DNA of 64,000 bases from Georhizobium profundi. Its GTDB lineage: Bacteria > Pseudomonadota > Alphaproteobacteria > Rhizobiales > Rhizobiaceae. The stretch's first letter is position 1. Each line of letters starts with the position of its first letter. Location of the stretch: assembly GCF_003952725.1 (NCBI RefSeq), contig NZ_CP032509.1, positions 1,698,001-1,762,000 on the forward strand, given 5' to 3'. Positions 25,782 to 34,199 of this stretch are shown piece after piece. The notes under the pieces were generated by a model that had not been told where the DNA came from, made no database searches, and saw only the letters and a program-made list of their open reading frames with translations. A program made the translations under genes and the position numbers.

Positions 25782-26858
25782 GTGACACAATCCATCAATC
25801 TGCTGATCGGCACCCGCAAAGGTGCCTTCATCCTGAAAAGCAACGAGGACCGGCGCAGCTGGGAGATGTCGGGGCCGCATTGCGAAACCTGGCCGACCAA
25901 TCATGTCGTCGGCGATCCCAAGACCGGCGCGATCTACGCCGCCGGCGGCAATGAGTGGTTCGGCCCGGCGGTCTGGAAATCGACGGACGGCGGCAAGAGC
26001 TGGACGCATTCAAGCAAAGGATTGGCCTATGCGGAGGGGGAGGATCCGGTGAAGGCCGTCTGGAGCCTCTGCGTCGCGCCTGATGCCATTTATGCAGGGG
26101 TGGAACCTGCCGGCTTGTTCAAAAGCACCGATGGCGGCGAAAGCTGGGTCCATCTGGGCGGGCTGCGCAACCATCCGAGCCGCGAGCAATGGATGCCCGG
26201 CGGCGCCGGCTTGATCCTCCATTCCCTGCTTGTCGATCCCGAAGACCCGCAATCGATCCATGTGGGCATCTCTTCGGCAGGCGTTTTCTATTCGGCTGAT
26301 GGCGGCCAGACCTGGGAGCCGCGCAACAAGGGTACGCGCGCCGATTACATGCCCGAGGACCAGCGCTATCCCGAAGTCGGCCAGTGCGTGCACAACCTCG
26401 TGCGGGCAGCCGGCGGCAACGGGCGGCTCTATCAGCAGAACCATTGCGGCATGTACCGCAGCGACGATGCCGGAAAGACGTGGCAAAGCATCGAGGATGG
26501 CCTCCCGTCGAGTTTCGGATTTCCGGCAGCTGCGCATCCGCGGGATCCGGATACGGTGTTCATGGTGCCGCTCAATGGCGACACCAAGGGGCGCTACATG
26601 CCGGATGCCAAAGCCGCGGTATGGCGCACGCGGGATGGCGGGAAGACATGGGCTGATTTGCGCGATGGGTTGCCGCAGCAGGACGTGTACTTCAACGTGC
26701 TCCGTCAGGCGCTTTCGACCGACAGCCTGTCGCCGGCGGGTGTCTATTTCGGCGCGGCTTCGGGCGCGATCTATGGCAGCGCCAATGAGGGTGAGGGTTG
26801 GACGCTGATTGCGCAGAACCTCCCGCCGGTCGTCTCCGTCGAAACCATGGTCGCGTGA
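25782..26858 (+). CDS. Asp-box (BNR) repeat beta-propeller protein, sialidase/sortilin-like fold
   Basis: A 358-residue protein with at least six Asp-box motifs: STDGGKSW (67-74), STDGGESW (115-122), SADGGQTW (171-178), SDDAGKTW (227-234), TRDGGKTW near 285 and SANEGEGW near 332. These are turns of a beta-propeller as in sialidases and Vps10-type domains. There is no signal peptide, so it is presumably cytosolic. GTG at 25782 is chosen because GGGAGG (25770-25775) is 6 nt upstream; the upstream ATG at 25755 has no ribosome site. A MoaD/ThiS-like gene follows after 6 nt. Biochemical function is unknown; catalytic sialidase residues were not identified. Confidence 0.85.
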   Translation: MTQSINLLIGTRKGAFILKSNEDRRSWEMSGPHCETWPTNHVVGDPKTGAIYAAGGNEWFGPAVWKSTDGGKSWTHSSKGLAYAEGEDPVKAVWSLCVAPDAIYAGVEPAGLFKSTDGGESWVHLGGLRNHPSREQWMPGGAGLILHSLLVDPEDPQSIHVGISSAGVFYSADGGQTWEPRNKGTRADYMPEDQRYPEVGQCVHNLVRAAGGNGRLYQQNHCGMYRSDDAGKTWQSIEDGLPSSFGFPAAAHPRDPDTVFMVPLNGDTKGRYMPDAKAAVWRTRDGGKTWADLRDGLPQQDVYFNVLRQALSTDSLSPAGVYFGAASGAIYGSANEGEGWTLIAQNLPPVVSVETMVA

Positions 26859-26864
26859 TCGGCC

Positions 26865-27152
26865 ATGGATGCGTCAGCGGCACGCCCGGTCGTCACGGTG
26901 AAGATCGCGGCCGTGCTTGCCGATCTTTTCCCCGGCGCGCCGCGCGAGTTCACGGTCCAAGCGCAATGTGTCGGCGAGATGATCGATGCGCTCGATCAGC
27001 AGTTCCCTGGAATGGGCGACCGGATCAGAGACAGTCGGCCCGCGATCCGAAAACACATGAACGTCTTCGTGGATGGGGAGCGGGCGACGCTCGACACGCC
27101 GCTGTCTCATCATGACGAAGTGTATGTGATCACCGCGATCAGCGGCGGCTAG
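26865..27152 (+). CDS. MoaD/ThiS family ubiquitin-like protein
   Basis: A 95-residue beta-grasp protein ending in the diagnostic Gly-Gly (TAISGG), the site adenylated and thiocarboxylated in sulfur carriers. Typical segments are KIAAVLADLFPG and NVFVDGERATLDTPLSHHDEVYVITAISGG. It lies 6 nt after the Asp-box gene. No E1-like MoeB/ThiF gene is nearby, so activation would rely on an enzyme encoded elsewhere. Pairing with a propeller protein argues for a role other than ordinary molybdopterin or thiamine synthesis. Confidence 0.88.
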   Translation: MDASAARPVVTVKIAAVLADLFPGAPREFTVQAQCVGEMIDALDQQFPGMGDRIRDSRPAIRKHMNVFVDGERATLDTPLSHHDEVYVITAISGG

Positions 27153-27212
27153 GGTCATGGCTTGGTCGCGTTTCGGTACGATGAACCGGAATCCAACTCA
27201 CCTGGAAACGCG

Positions 27213-27509
27213 TCACACCAGAAGCCGGATGCGCTGATAGTGGATTTCGGCGAGTTCGCGCTCGACCTCGGTGAGAAACGCGCCAACGGCCTCGTCCTGC
27301 TGCTCTTCGCTGAAGCCCAGCGCTGAAAGCTCGTTGAAGATCCCGCCCGCGAGTTCCTGCCGGTAGCGGTTGGCCGCTGCGGTCGTGCGCCGCTTGAGCA
27401 GTTGCGCTGCGGCTTCGCGCACGCGGCGCGCCTGGCTCGTCAGCGGGAACAGTGCGAGTTCACCAAAGCTGCCCGCATTGCTCTCTTCCGTCATCGTCGT
27501 CATCGTCAT
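27213..27509 (-). CDS. DUF6074-like small protein
   Basis: A soluble protein of about 98 residues rich in Arg, Ala and Glu, with core LTSQARRVREAAAQLLKRRTTAAANRYRQELAGGIFNELSALG resembling DUF6074 proteins common in rhizobia. Several close in-frame ATG codons (27509, 27503, 27494) make the exact start uncertain; the longest of these is listed. No function known. Confidence 0.65.
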   Translation of the reverse strand: MTMTTMTEESNAGSFGELALFPLTSQARRVREAAAQLLKRRTTAAANRYRQELAGGIFNELSALGFSEEQQDEAVGAFLTEVERELAEIHYQRIRLLV

Positions 27510-27569
27510 CGCCCCAAAACGCCCGACAATCATGCCGAGGCATACCCAACACAAGGAGCCGCTTCGCAT

Positions 27570-28024
27570 TCCTTAAAACGCTGAACTGCCCATGCCATTC
27601 CTGCCGGATGCGTGCCCACTTCTTGACCCGCACGATCCAGCACCAGGCGGCTGCGAATCGCATTCCGCTTGTCGATGATGCTGACGTGGGGAAGTTTACG
27701 GATGGTTAGCGAGCCGTTATGAGCAAACGCCGCTAGAGGGCTGGAGATATTGACGAAAGATGAATTTCTGCGCGCCGCTGCCGATGCACTCTGGCTGACG
27801 GTTGATCGGCGCGAGGGGCCAGATCGCAGGCCGCAGAAGCGAACCGGCAGCGCCCGTCGCGCGAGGCGCATGCGGCAAAAAAGTGGCAGGCGCCTTGAAC
27901 GTGCTGAAGCTTCCGCAACATAATGGCGCTTCGAGCGTTTGTTCCGGTGCTGAAAACAGCCGGCCGATCGCACCTCAAATCGCCACGCATCGCTGGGCCG
28001 AAATCCACGCTACAGGAGCCGCTC
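27570..28024. other. Gene-free intergenic stretch before the betaine ABC operon
   Basis: About 455 bp with no convincing coding frame, RNA or repeat on either strand. Only a promoter-like pair near 27895-27924 stands out. Short frames here lack ribosome sites and family resemblance. Confidence 0.5.
27895..27924 (+). promoter_or_regulatory. Predicted promoter of the betaine ABC operon
   Basis: TTGAAC (27895-27900) and CATAAT (27919-27924) are separated by 18 nt, about 100 nt upstream of the receptor ATG. Both boxes are one base from the sigma-70 consensus. Not mapped experimentally. Confidence 0.45.
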
Positions 28025-28936
28025 ATGACCCGTCTCGCACTCGTCACCGCCAGCCTTTTCGGGGCGACGCTCCTCATGGGTACCGCCCATGCACAGGTCG
28101 TCGTCTCATCGAAGATCGATACCGAGGGCGGCGTCCTCGGCAGCATGATCATCCAGGTCCTCGAGCATGCCGGGATCGAGACAGAAGACCGCCTGCAACT
28201 CGGTGGCACGCCTGTCGTGCGCGAGGCGATTACCGCTGGCGAGATCGACATCTATCCGGAATATACCGGCAACGCCGCGTTCTTCTTCGACCGCGCGGAG
28301 GATGACATCTGGCGCGACGCCGATGCGGGTTTTGAGGAAGCCAAGTCGCTGGACTACGAGGCAAACCAGATCGTCTGGCTGACGCCTGCACCTGCCAACA
28401 ACACCTGGGCGATCGCGATCCGAGAGGATGTGGCGTCCGAAAACAATCTCGCATCGATGAGTGATTTCGCGGCGTGGGTGAATGGCGGCGGTGAGGCCGT
28501 GCTCGCCGCATCCGCCGAATTCGTCAATTCCGAAGCCGGGCTTCCGTCCTTCCAGGAAGTCTACGGTTTTGAACTGACCGGCGATCAGCTGATCACGCTG
28601 TCGGGCGGTGATACGGCTGCGACAATTCAGGCCGCAGCACGCGAGACCAATGGGGCCAATGCAGCCATGGTCTACGGTACGGACGGCGGCATTGCGCCTT
28701 CCGGTCTTGTCGTTCTGGAAGACGACCAGAGCGTTCAGCCCGTCTACAACCCCGCACCGATCATCCGGGAGGAAGTTCTCGAGGCCAATCCGCAAATCGA
28801 AGAGGTGCTGACGCCGGTGTTTGAGTCGCTCTCGCTTGAAGCTCTCCAGCAGCTGAACGGACGCGTGCAGGTCGGTGGTGAGGCGGCAAGCGCCGTTGCC
28901 GAGGACTACCTGACGTCGAACGGCTTTCTGGACTGA
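28025..28936 (+). CDS. Glycine betaine/choline-type ABC substrate-binding protein (OsmF/OpuBC-like)
   Basis: A 303-residue periplasmic receptor with a signal peptide ending GTAHA. The QAT-family motif EIDIYPEYTGNAAFFF (about 76-91) belongs to the aromatic betaine-binding pocket. AGGAG precedes the ATG. It heads a four-gene operon (receptor, permease, ATPase, permease) of OpuB/YehZYXW architecture for uptake of quaternary amines or related solutes. Confidence 0.92.
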   Translation: MTRLALVTASLFGATLLMGTAHAQVVVSSKIDTEGGVLGSMIIQVLEHAGIETEDRLQLGGTPVVREAITAGEIDIYPEYTGNAAFFFDRAEDDIWRDADAGFEEAKSLDYEANQIVWLTPAPANNTWAIAIREDVASENNLASMSDFAAWVNGGGEAVLAASAEFVNSEAGLPSFQEVYGFELTGDQLITLSGGDTAATIQAAARETNGANAAMVYGTDGGIAPSGLVVLEDDQSVQPVYNPAPIIREEVLEANPQIEEVLTPVFESLSLEALQQLNGRVQVGGEAASAVAEDYLTSNGFLD

Positions 28937-29022
28937 TCGACGGGGCGGTTTCTGCCGTTGCGTCTGGATGACGTGAAGATGCGGTCTGCCATCGCGGCAG
29001 CTGGAAAGAATTGCGAGGCGCA

Positions 29023-30228
29023 ATGACCGCATCGGCACTTGTATTGGACGAAGAGACGTCGGGATGGGTCCGATTGGACAAGCTCGGCGTGTTGATCGCA
29101 GCCGGGGTCGGTCTCGTTCTTTTCCTCGCGCCGTTCGTCACCTTTGCTGCCAACCGCATCGTTCTCGGCGAAGGCCTAGGCATCGCCGAGGCGCTTCCCG
29201 GTGCGTGGGCCTATGGGCTCGTTCTTGTGTCCGTCGCCATCGCTCTCCTCGCAATCATACGCTCGCCCGTATGGCTGCGGCTTTCGGCCAGTCTTGCGGG
29301 CATCGCGTTGCTGGCGGTCTGCGTCGGCATCGCGGCTTCGGGGCTGGTGGAAGAGGGCGACACCGTTGCGCGTGTTTCACCCGCATCGGGCTTCTGGCTC
29401 TTGTTCGCCCTGTTCGGCTTGCTTGCCATGGATGCGCTGGCCCGGCTCAAGCTCCCGCCAATGCAGCGCATCGTGCTGGTCGTTCTTGCTGGTGCGGCGC
29501 TGGCGGTCTGCCTCGCCAGTGGATTGTGGGACGATCTCTCGGTCATGCGCGAATATCAGAACCGCGCAGCAAGCTTCGGCCGCGAAGCAGAACGCCATTT
29601 GTTCCTGGCGCTCGGGTCGCTGGGTGTCGCAGCGCTCGTCGGCATCCCGCTCGGCGTTCTCTGTCATGAGGTCAAGGCAGTGCGCGGCCCGGTGCTTGGC
29701 GTGTTGAACATCCTGCAAACGGTGCCGTCGATCGCGCTCTTCGGGCTTTTGATCGCGCCCTTGTCCTGGCTGTCGAACGCGGTTCCGGTGCTGCGCGACA
29801 TCGGCATCAGCGGCATCGGCGTGGCGCCTGCCTTCATCGCGCTGTTCTTCTATTCGCTGCTGCCCGTGGTGGCGAACACGGTGGTGGGGCTTGCAGGCGT
29901 TTCGCCCGCCGTCACGGAAGCTGCAGCGGGCATGGGTATGACGGAACGCCAGCGGCTCTTCCGGATCAAGCTGCCGCTCGCCTTTCCGGTGATCCTGACC
30001 GGCATCCGCATCGTGCTCGTCCAGAATATCGGACTTGCGACGATTGCGGCGCTGATCGGCGGCGGCGGGTTCGGCGTGTTCGTTTTTCAGGGCGTCGGGC
30101 AGACGGCGATGGATCTGGTTTTGCTCGGGGCGTTGCCGACGGTGGCGCTGGCTCTGGCAGCGGCCGTGCTGCTCGACGCCCTCATCGACATGGTCCGGCC
30201 TGCCGGGCTCAAGGAGACTGCTCGATGA
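29023..30228 (+). CDS. Betaine-type ABC transporter permease, long form (YehY-like)
   Basis: A 401-residue permease. An N-terminal extension of several hydrophobic helices (about 1-165) precedes the conserved permease core. The core includes LGSLGVAALVGIPLGVL, and the EAA loop corresponds to VTEAAAGMGMTERQRLFRIKLPLAFPVI. GAGG 5 nt before ATG 29023 supports the start. It ends with ATGA overlap to the ATPase gene. Confidence 0.92.
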   Translation: MTASALVLDEETSGWVRLDKLGVLIAAGVGLVLFLAPFVTFAANRIVLGEGLGIAEALPGAWAYGLVLVSVAIALLAIIRSPVWLRLSASLAGIALLAVCVGIAASGLVEEGDTVARVSPASGFWLLFALFGLLAMDALARLKLPPMQRIVLVVLAGAALAVCLASGLWDDLSVMREYQNRAASFGREAERHLFLALGSLGVAALVGIPLGVLCHEVKAVRGPVLGVLNILQTVPSIALFGLLIAPLSWLSNAVPVLRDIGISGIGVAPAFIALFFYSLLPVVANTVVGLAGVSPAVTEAAAGMGMTERQRLFRIKLPLAFPVILTGIRIVLVQNIGLATIAALIGGGGFGVFVFQGVGQTAMDLVLLGALPTVALALAAAVLLDALIDMVRPAGLKETAR

Positions 30229-31166
30229 TCGAGATCGAAAATGTGACCAAGCGCTACGGCGACAACACCGTCGTCGACGATGTGAGCCTGAGGGTCGAGA
30301 AGGGCCAGGTCGCCGTCATCGTCGGCACGTCGGGCTCGGGCAAGACGACGCTGTTGCGCATGGTGAACCGGTTGGTCGAGCCAAGTGAAGGCCGCATCCT
30401 GATCAACGGTCACGACACGCGCGACATGCCGGCCTACCAGCTGCGGCGGAAGATCGGCTATGCGATCCAGGGTCATGGGCTTTTCCCGCACAGGACGGTG
30501 GCGGAGAATATCGCGACCGTCCCGCATCTTGCAGGGTGGGACCGAGCACGCATCGACACGCGGGTCGATGAGCTTTTGTCTCTGTTTCAGCTGGAACCGC
30601 GGCACTATCGCGACCGCCATCCCGTCCAGTTGTCCGGAGGCGAACAGCAGCGCGTCGGCGTGGCCCGCGCACTGGCTGCCGAACCCGACGTCCTGCTGAT
30701 GGACGAACCCTTCGGCGCCCTGGATCCGATCATTCGTGCGAAGGCGCAGGACGATCTGCTGGATATTCAGCGCAAGACGGGCGTTACGGTGCTGCTCGTC
30801 ACGCACGACATGGACGAAGCGATGCGGCTCGGCGACCTGATCGCGGTGATGGCCGAAGGCAAGGTCGTGCAATATGCCGACCCGGCGACGCTGCTGGTGA
30901 AGCCGGCGACCGATTTCGTCGACAATCTGGTTGGCACGGCGGATCGACCGTTCCGGCTTCTGTCGCTGCGCAAGGTCGACGACGTGATGGAGCCGGGTGG
31001 GGCAGACGGTGGTGAACCCGTCCAGCCGTCGACGTCGCTTCGCGAGGCTTATGCCAACATGCTGTGGCAGGGCAGGGAGGCGCTGCCTGTCGTCGATGCA
31101 TCGGGCGCCGCCATTGGTCAGGTGCGCCTTGCTGCCATCTCCCGTCTGGCAGCGCGCCCGGCATGA
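30225..31166 (+). CDS. Betaine-type ABC transporter ATP-binding protein with CBS tail
   Basis: A 313-residue ATPase: Walker A GTSGSGKTT (36-44), signature LSGGEQQRVGVARAL, Walker B VLLMDEPFGALDP. The C-terminal 70 residues resemble one CBS unit (ALPVVDASGAAIGQVRL), as in OpuA/OpuC ATPases that sense ionic strength or nucleotides. Coupled to both permeases by ATGA overlaps. Confidence 0.94.
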   Translation: MIEIENVTKRYGDNTVVDDVSLRVEKGQVAVIVGTSGSGKTTLLRMVNRLVEPSEGRILINGHDTRDMPAYQLRRKIGYAIQGHGLFPHRTVAENIATVPHLAGWDRARIDTRVDELLSLFQLEPRHYRDRHPVQLSGGEQQRVGVARALAAEPDVLLMDEPFGALDPIIRAKAQDDLLDIQRKTGVTVLLVTHDMDEAMRLGDLIAVMAEGKVVQYADPATLLVKPATDFVDNLVGTADRPFRLLSLRKVDDVMEPGGADGGEPVQPSTSLREAYANMLWQGREALPVVDASGAAIGQVRLAAISRLAARPA

Positions 31167-31918
31167 GACTGACGGTTGCCATGGTGGCGCGGCTCGTCGC
31201 GCTGGTTCTGTTGCTCGCCTTCCTGTTTGCGCCGTCGCTCTTCGAGCCGCTTTTGCGACCTCTGGCAGGTCCGCGCGCACCGGCCATCTACAACCAGGGC
31301 AGCCTGCTTTCTCTCACGCTCAGCCATATTGGCATCACGATCGCTGCCACGCTGTCCGCTACAGTGCTTTCCGTCGCGCTCGCAGTGATCGTCACCCGAG
31401 ACTTCGGCCGCGAATTCCTGCCGCTCTCGCGATCGATTGCCAATATCGGCCAGACATTTCCGCCCGTCGCCGTGCTGGCGCTCGCTGTGCCGATCGTTGG
31501 TTTCGGGACAAAGCCGACGCTGATCGCGCTGTTTCTCTATGCGCTTCTGCCGGTCTTCGAGAACGCGCTGACGGGTCTGACGACGTTGCCTTCAAGCGTG
31601 CGGGAGGCCGCGCGCGGCATGGGCATGACCGGCTGGCAGCGGCTCACGCGCGTTGAACTTCCGCTGGCCTTCCCGGTCATTCTTGCAGGCGTGCGGCTCG
31701 CCTTCGTGATTTCGCTCGGAACGGCGACGATCGGCTCCACGGTTGCCGCCCCAACCCTGGGCGAAGTGATCATCGCCGGGCTGCTGTCCAGCAACACCGC
31801 GTTCGTGCTGCAGGGCGGCGTGATCGTCGCCATCATCGCCGTTCTGTCCTATGACGCGCTCAGTGCCTTGGAACGAAAGGCCGCTCGCAGGCTTGGACGT
31901 CCAGCGACTGCCATCTGA
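31163..31918 (+). CDS. Betaine-type ABC transporter permease, short form (YehW-like)
   Basis: A 251-residue permease with about six helices. The EAA loop is VREAARGMGMTGWQRLTRVELPLAFPVI. The start overlaps the ATPase stop (ATGA at 31163). Together with the longer permease it makes a heterodimeric channel. Confidence 0.92.
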   Translation: MRLTVAMVARLVALVLLLAFLFAPSLFEPLLRPLAGPRAPAIYNQGSLLSLTLSHIGITIAATLSATVLSVALAVIVTRDFGREFLPLSRSIANIGQTFPPVAVLALAVPIVGFGTKPTLIALFLYALLPVFENALTGLTTLPSSVREAARGMGMTGWQRLTRVELPLAFPVILAGVRLAFVISLGTATIGSTVAAPTLGEVIIAGLLSSNTAFVLQGGVIVAIIAVLSYDALSALERKAARRLGRPATAI

Positions 31919-31934
31919 ACCCGAAAGTTTTTCG

Positions 31935-33359
31935 ATGCCGATTGACCCGACCTACCGCGCCGCACCGCGCCACCAGGCGCTTGGCCGTGACTTCTTCGAC
32001 CCGGTCGAAGCCGCCGACTTTCCATCGACGACGCTGCGATACCGAAACCGAGACGCCGCTGCCGAGGTCGGGTTGTCCGGTTTGAGCGATGCGGAATGGG
32101 TGAATCATTTCGGGCGTTTCGAGCCGCTTCCGGACAATCTGCCGGAGCCGCTGGCGCTGCGCTATCACGGCCACCAATTCCGCCAGTATAATTCCGATCT
32201 CGGCGATGGTCGCGGGTTTCTCTTCGCGCAACTTCTGGACCGGGAAGATCGTCTGCTCGACCTCGGCACGAAGGGATCCGGCCAGACGCCATGGTCGCGC
32301 CAGGGCGATGGCCGCCTGACATTGAAGGGCGGTGTGCGCGAGGTCCTCGCGACGACGATGCTGGAAGCGCTCGGCGTCAACACCTCGCGCTCTTTCAGTC
32401 TCATCGAAACCGGCGAAGAGTTGATGCGGGGTGACGAACCATCGCCCACGCGCTCATCGGTTCTGGTGCGGCTCTGCCATTCCCACATCCGCATCGGGAC
32501 TTTCCAGCGCTTCGCCTATCTGGAACAGCCCGACCGCATCGAGGCGCTGCTGCATCATGCGGTTCGCAACTACATGCCCGATTGCGCCCGCGCCGACACG
32601 AAAGCCACGGCGCTCGCGTTCCTGGACAGGGTCTGTCGAAACGTGGCGCGCACCGGGGCACAGTGGATGGCTGCCGGCTTCGTGCACGGCGTTCTCAACA
32701 CCGACAACATCAACATCACCGGTGAGAGCTTCGATTACGGCCCTTGGCGCTTCCTGCCGGTGCTCGACCCGTCTTTCACCGCCGCCTATTTCGACCAGAC
32801 GGGCCTCTATGCTTTTGGGCGGCAGCCCGAAACGCTCTTCTGGAACCTCGCGCGGCTGGCGGAATGCCTGCTGCCGCTCGCGCCGCTGGAAGATGTCGAG
32901 CCGATCGTGCGCGCGTTTCCTGATCACTATCGCTCAGCCTTCGACCGGCAGATCGTCGCGCGCCTCGGTCTCGAACCGCTCGATGCCGCTACCGACCGAG
33001 AACTCGCGGAGAGCTTCTGGAAGTTTCTCGCCGCAAGCGCCATGCCGTTCGAGCAGGCCTTCTTCGACTGGTTCGGCGGCGTGCCGGATCGTGCTGGCCG
33101 GAGCCCGGTCGCGGCCGAATATGCGGGCGAAACCTTCGCTCAGACCCGCGCGCTCATTGATCGTTACCAGACCCGTGCCGATATCGATCTCGCGCATCCG
33201 TCGCTCGCCGCGCTCTCACCGGTGACCGTGCTCATCGACGATGTCGAGCGAATCTGGTTCGGTATCGATACCGACGACGACTGGAGCGATTTCCACGAAA
33301 CGCTGGATCAAATGGCCGATCTGCGCGATGCCTATAGGCTGAAGGAACGCGCTCGCTAG
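31935..33359 (+). CDS. selO: Protein adenylyltransferase SelO (YdiU family)
   Basis: A 474-residue pseudokinase-fold AMPylase. The family core is DLGTKGSGQTPWSRQGDGRLTLKGGVREVL around 115-144, and the metal/active-site segment HGVLNTDNINITGESFDYGPW around 255-275. SelO transfers AMP from ATP to Ser/Thr/Tyr of target proteins, affecting redox homeostasis. No C-terminal Cys or selenocysteine tail is seen. It begins 16 nt after the betaine operon and may be co-transcribed. Start chosen by homology; the ribosome site is weak. Confidence 0.92.
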   Translation: MPIDPTYRAAPRHQALGRDFFDPVEAADFPSTTLRYRNRDAAAEVGLSGLSDAEWVNHFGRFEPLPDNLPEPLALRYHGHQFRQYNSDLGDGRGFLFAQLLDREDRLLDLGTKGSGQTPWSRQGDGRLTLKGGVREVLATTMLEALGVNTSRSFSLIETGEELMRGDEPSPTRSSVLVRLCHSHIRIGTFQRFAYLEQPDRIEALLHHAVRNYMPDCARADTKATALAFLDRVCRNVARTGAQWMAAGFVHGVLNTDNINITGESFDYGPWRFLPVLDPSFTAAYFDQTGLYAFGRQPETLFWNLARLAECLLPLAPLEDVEPIVRAFPDHYRSAFDRQIVARLGLEPLDAATDRELAESFWKFLAASAMPFEQAFFDWFGGVPDRAGRSPVAAEYAGETFAQTRALIDRYQTRADIDLAHPSLAALSPVTVLIDDVERIWFGIDTDDDWSDFHETLDQMADLRDAYRLKERAR

Positions 33360-33403
33360 GAAGCCCGGGAATCCATTTGGGAGGATGTCGTTTTCCGTTC
33401 TTC

Positions 33404-33421
33404 CTTTCGTCAATCTGTCAT
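33404..33421 (+). promoter_or_regulatory. PHO-box-like site upstream of the phn genes
   Basis: CTTTCGT-CAAT-CTGTCAT matches the rhizobial PhoB consensus CTGTCAT-N4-CTGTCAT at 12 of 14 positions, with the correct 11-bp period. It lies 61 nt before the DUF1045 ATG. A further CGGTCAT follows at 33428-33434. Predicts activation by PhoB under phosphate limitation. Confidence 0.6.
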
Positions 33422-33482
33422 GGTTATCGGTCATAGCCTCGGTCGCTCGTCAACGAAGACCGCTTTCGGAGACTGATTCACC

Positions 33483-34199
33483 ATGCGTTATGCGCTCTAT
33501 TTCACGCCGCCGATGAGCGACGCTCTGCAACGCACCGCATCGCGCTGGCTCGGCCGAAACGCGTTTTCGGGCGCAGCGCTCGACCATCCGGACGACACTG
33601 GCCTTGGCATCGACGACATCGCTGCCATCACCGAAGCGCCGCGCCGATACGGTTTCCACGCCACCATCAAGGCACCCTTTGCTCTGGCGGATGGGCTGAC
33701 GAAGGCCGATCTGTTGTCGGAGATCATGCATTTTTGCGGCGAACTCGAGCCATTCGAACTGACGCCGCTTCGCATCGAGCGGCTCGGCCCGTTCTTCGCC
33801 TTGACGCCGAGTGCGCCGTCGCCCGCGCTCCAGGGCTTCGCCGATGCCGTCGTTCGTCGCTTCAACCGGTACCATGCGCCGGTGAGCGAGGCCGATCGGG
33901 CGAGGCGCAATGTCGATCGGCTGTCGGAACGGCAGGTGGCGTATCTGGACAGCTTCGGCTACCCTTACGTCTTCGAGGAATTCCGCTTCCACATGACGTT
34001 GACAGGGCCTGTCGATGCCGGCGATGCAGACCGGGTCGAGGCGGCGCTGCATCAGGTGTTTGCACCCTTCCTGGACAAGCCTGTATCCCTCAGCAATCTG
34101 GCACTCTTCGTGGAGCCGGAAAAAGGCGCACCATTCTCGGTGGATTCGCTGCATCCACTTGGATCCTTCAAGGCGGCGCGACGGGCAGCCGCACAATGA
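33483..34199 (+). CDS. DUF1045 protein, phosphonate-associated 2H phosphoesterase fold
   Basis: A 238-residue protein of the DUF1045 family (phosphonate metabolism protein TIGR03223 type). Two HxT motifs, HATIKAPF (H59/T61) and HMTLTGPV (H170/T172), identify the 2H phosphoesterase superfamily, which cleaves cyclic phosphodiesters or related bonds. Such genes usually sit in phn clusters, suggesting action on ribosyl phosphate intermediates. Its stop overlaps phnM by ATGA. Confidence 0.9.
   Translation: MRYALYFTPPMSDALQRTASRWLGRNAFSGAALDHPDDTGLGIDDIAAITEAPRRYGFHATIKAPFALADGLTKADLLSEIMHFCGELEPFELTPLRIERLGPFFALTPSAPSPALQGFADAVVRRFNRYHAPVSEADRARRNVDRLSERQVAYLDSFGYPYVFEEFRFHMTLTGPVDAGDADRVEAALHQVFAPFLDKPVSLSNLALFVEPEKGAPFSVDSLHPLGSFKAARRAAAQ

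Noticed and set aside
31935-33359. Selenocysteine in SelO
   Set aside because: The frame ends in an ordinary stop (ERAR-TAG) with no Cys/Sec-containing tail and no in-frame TGA.
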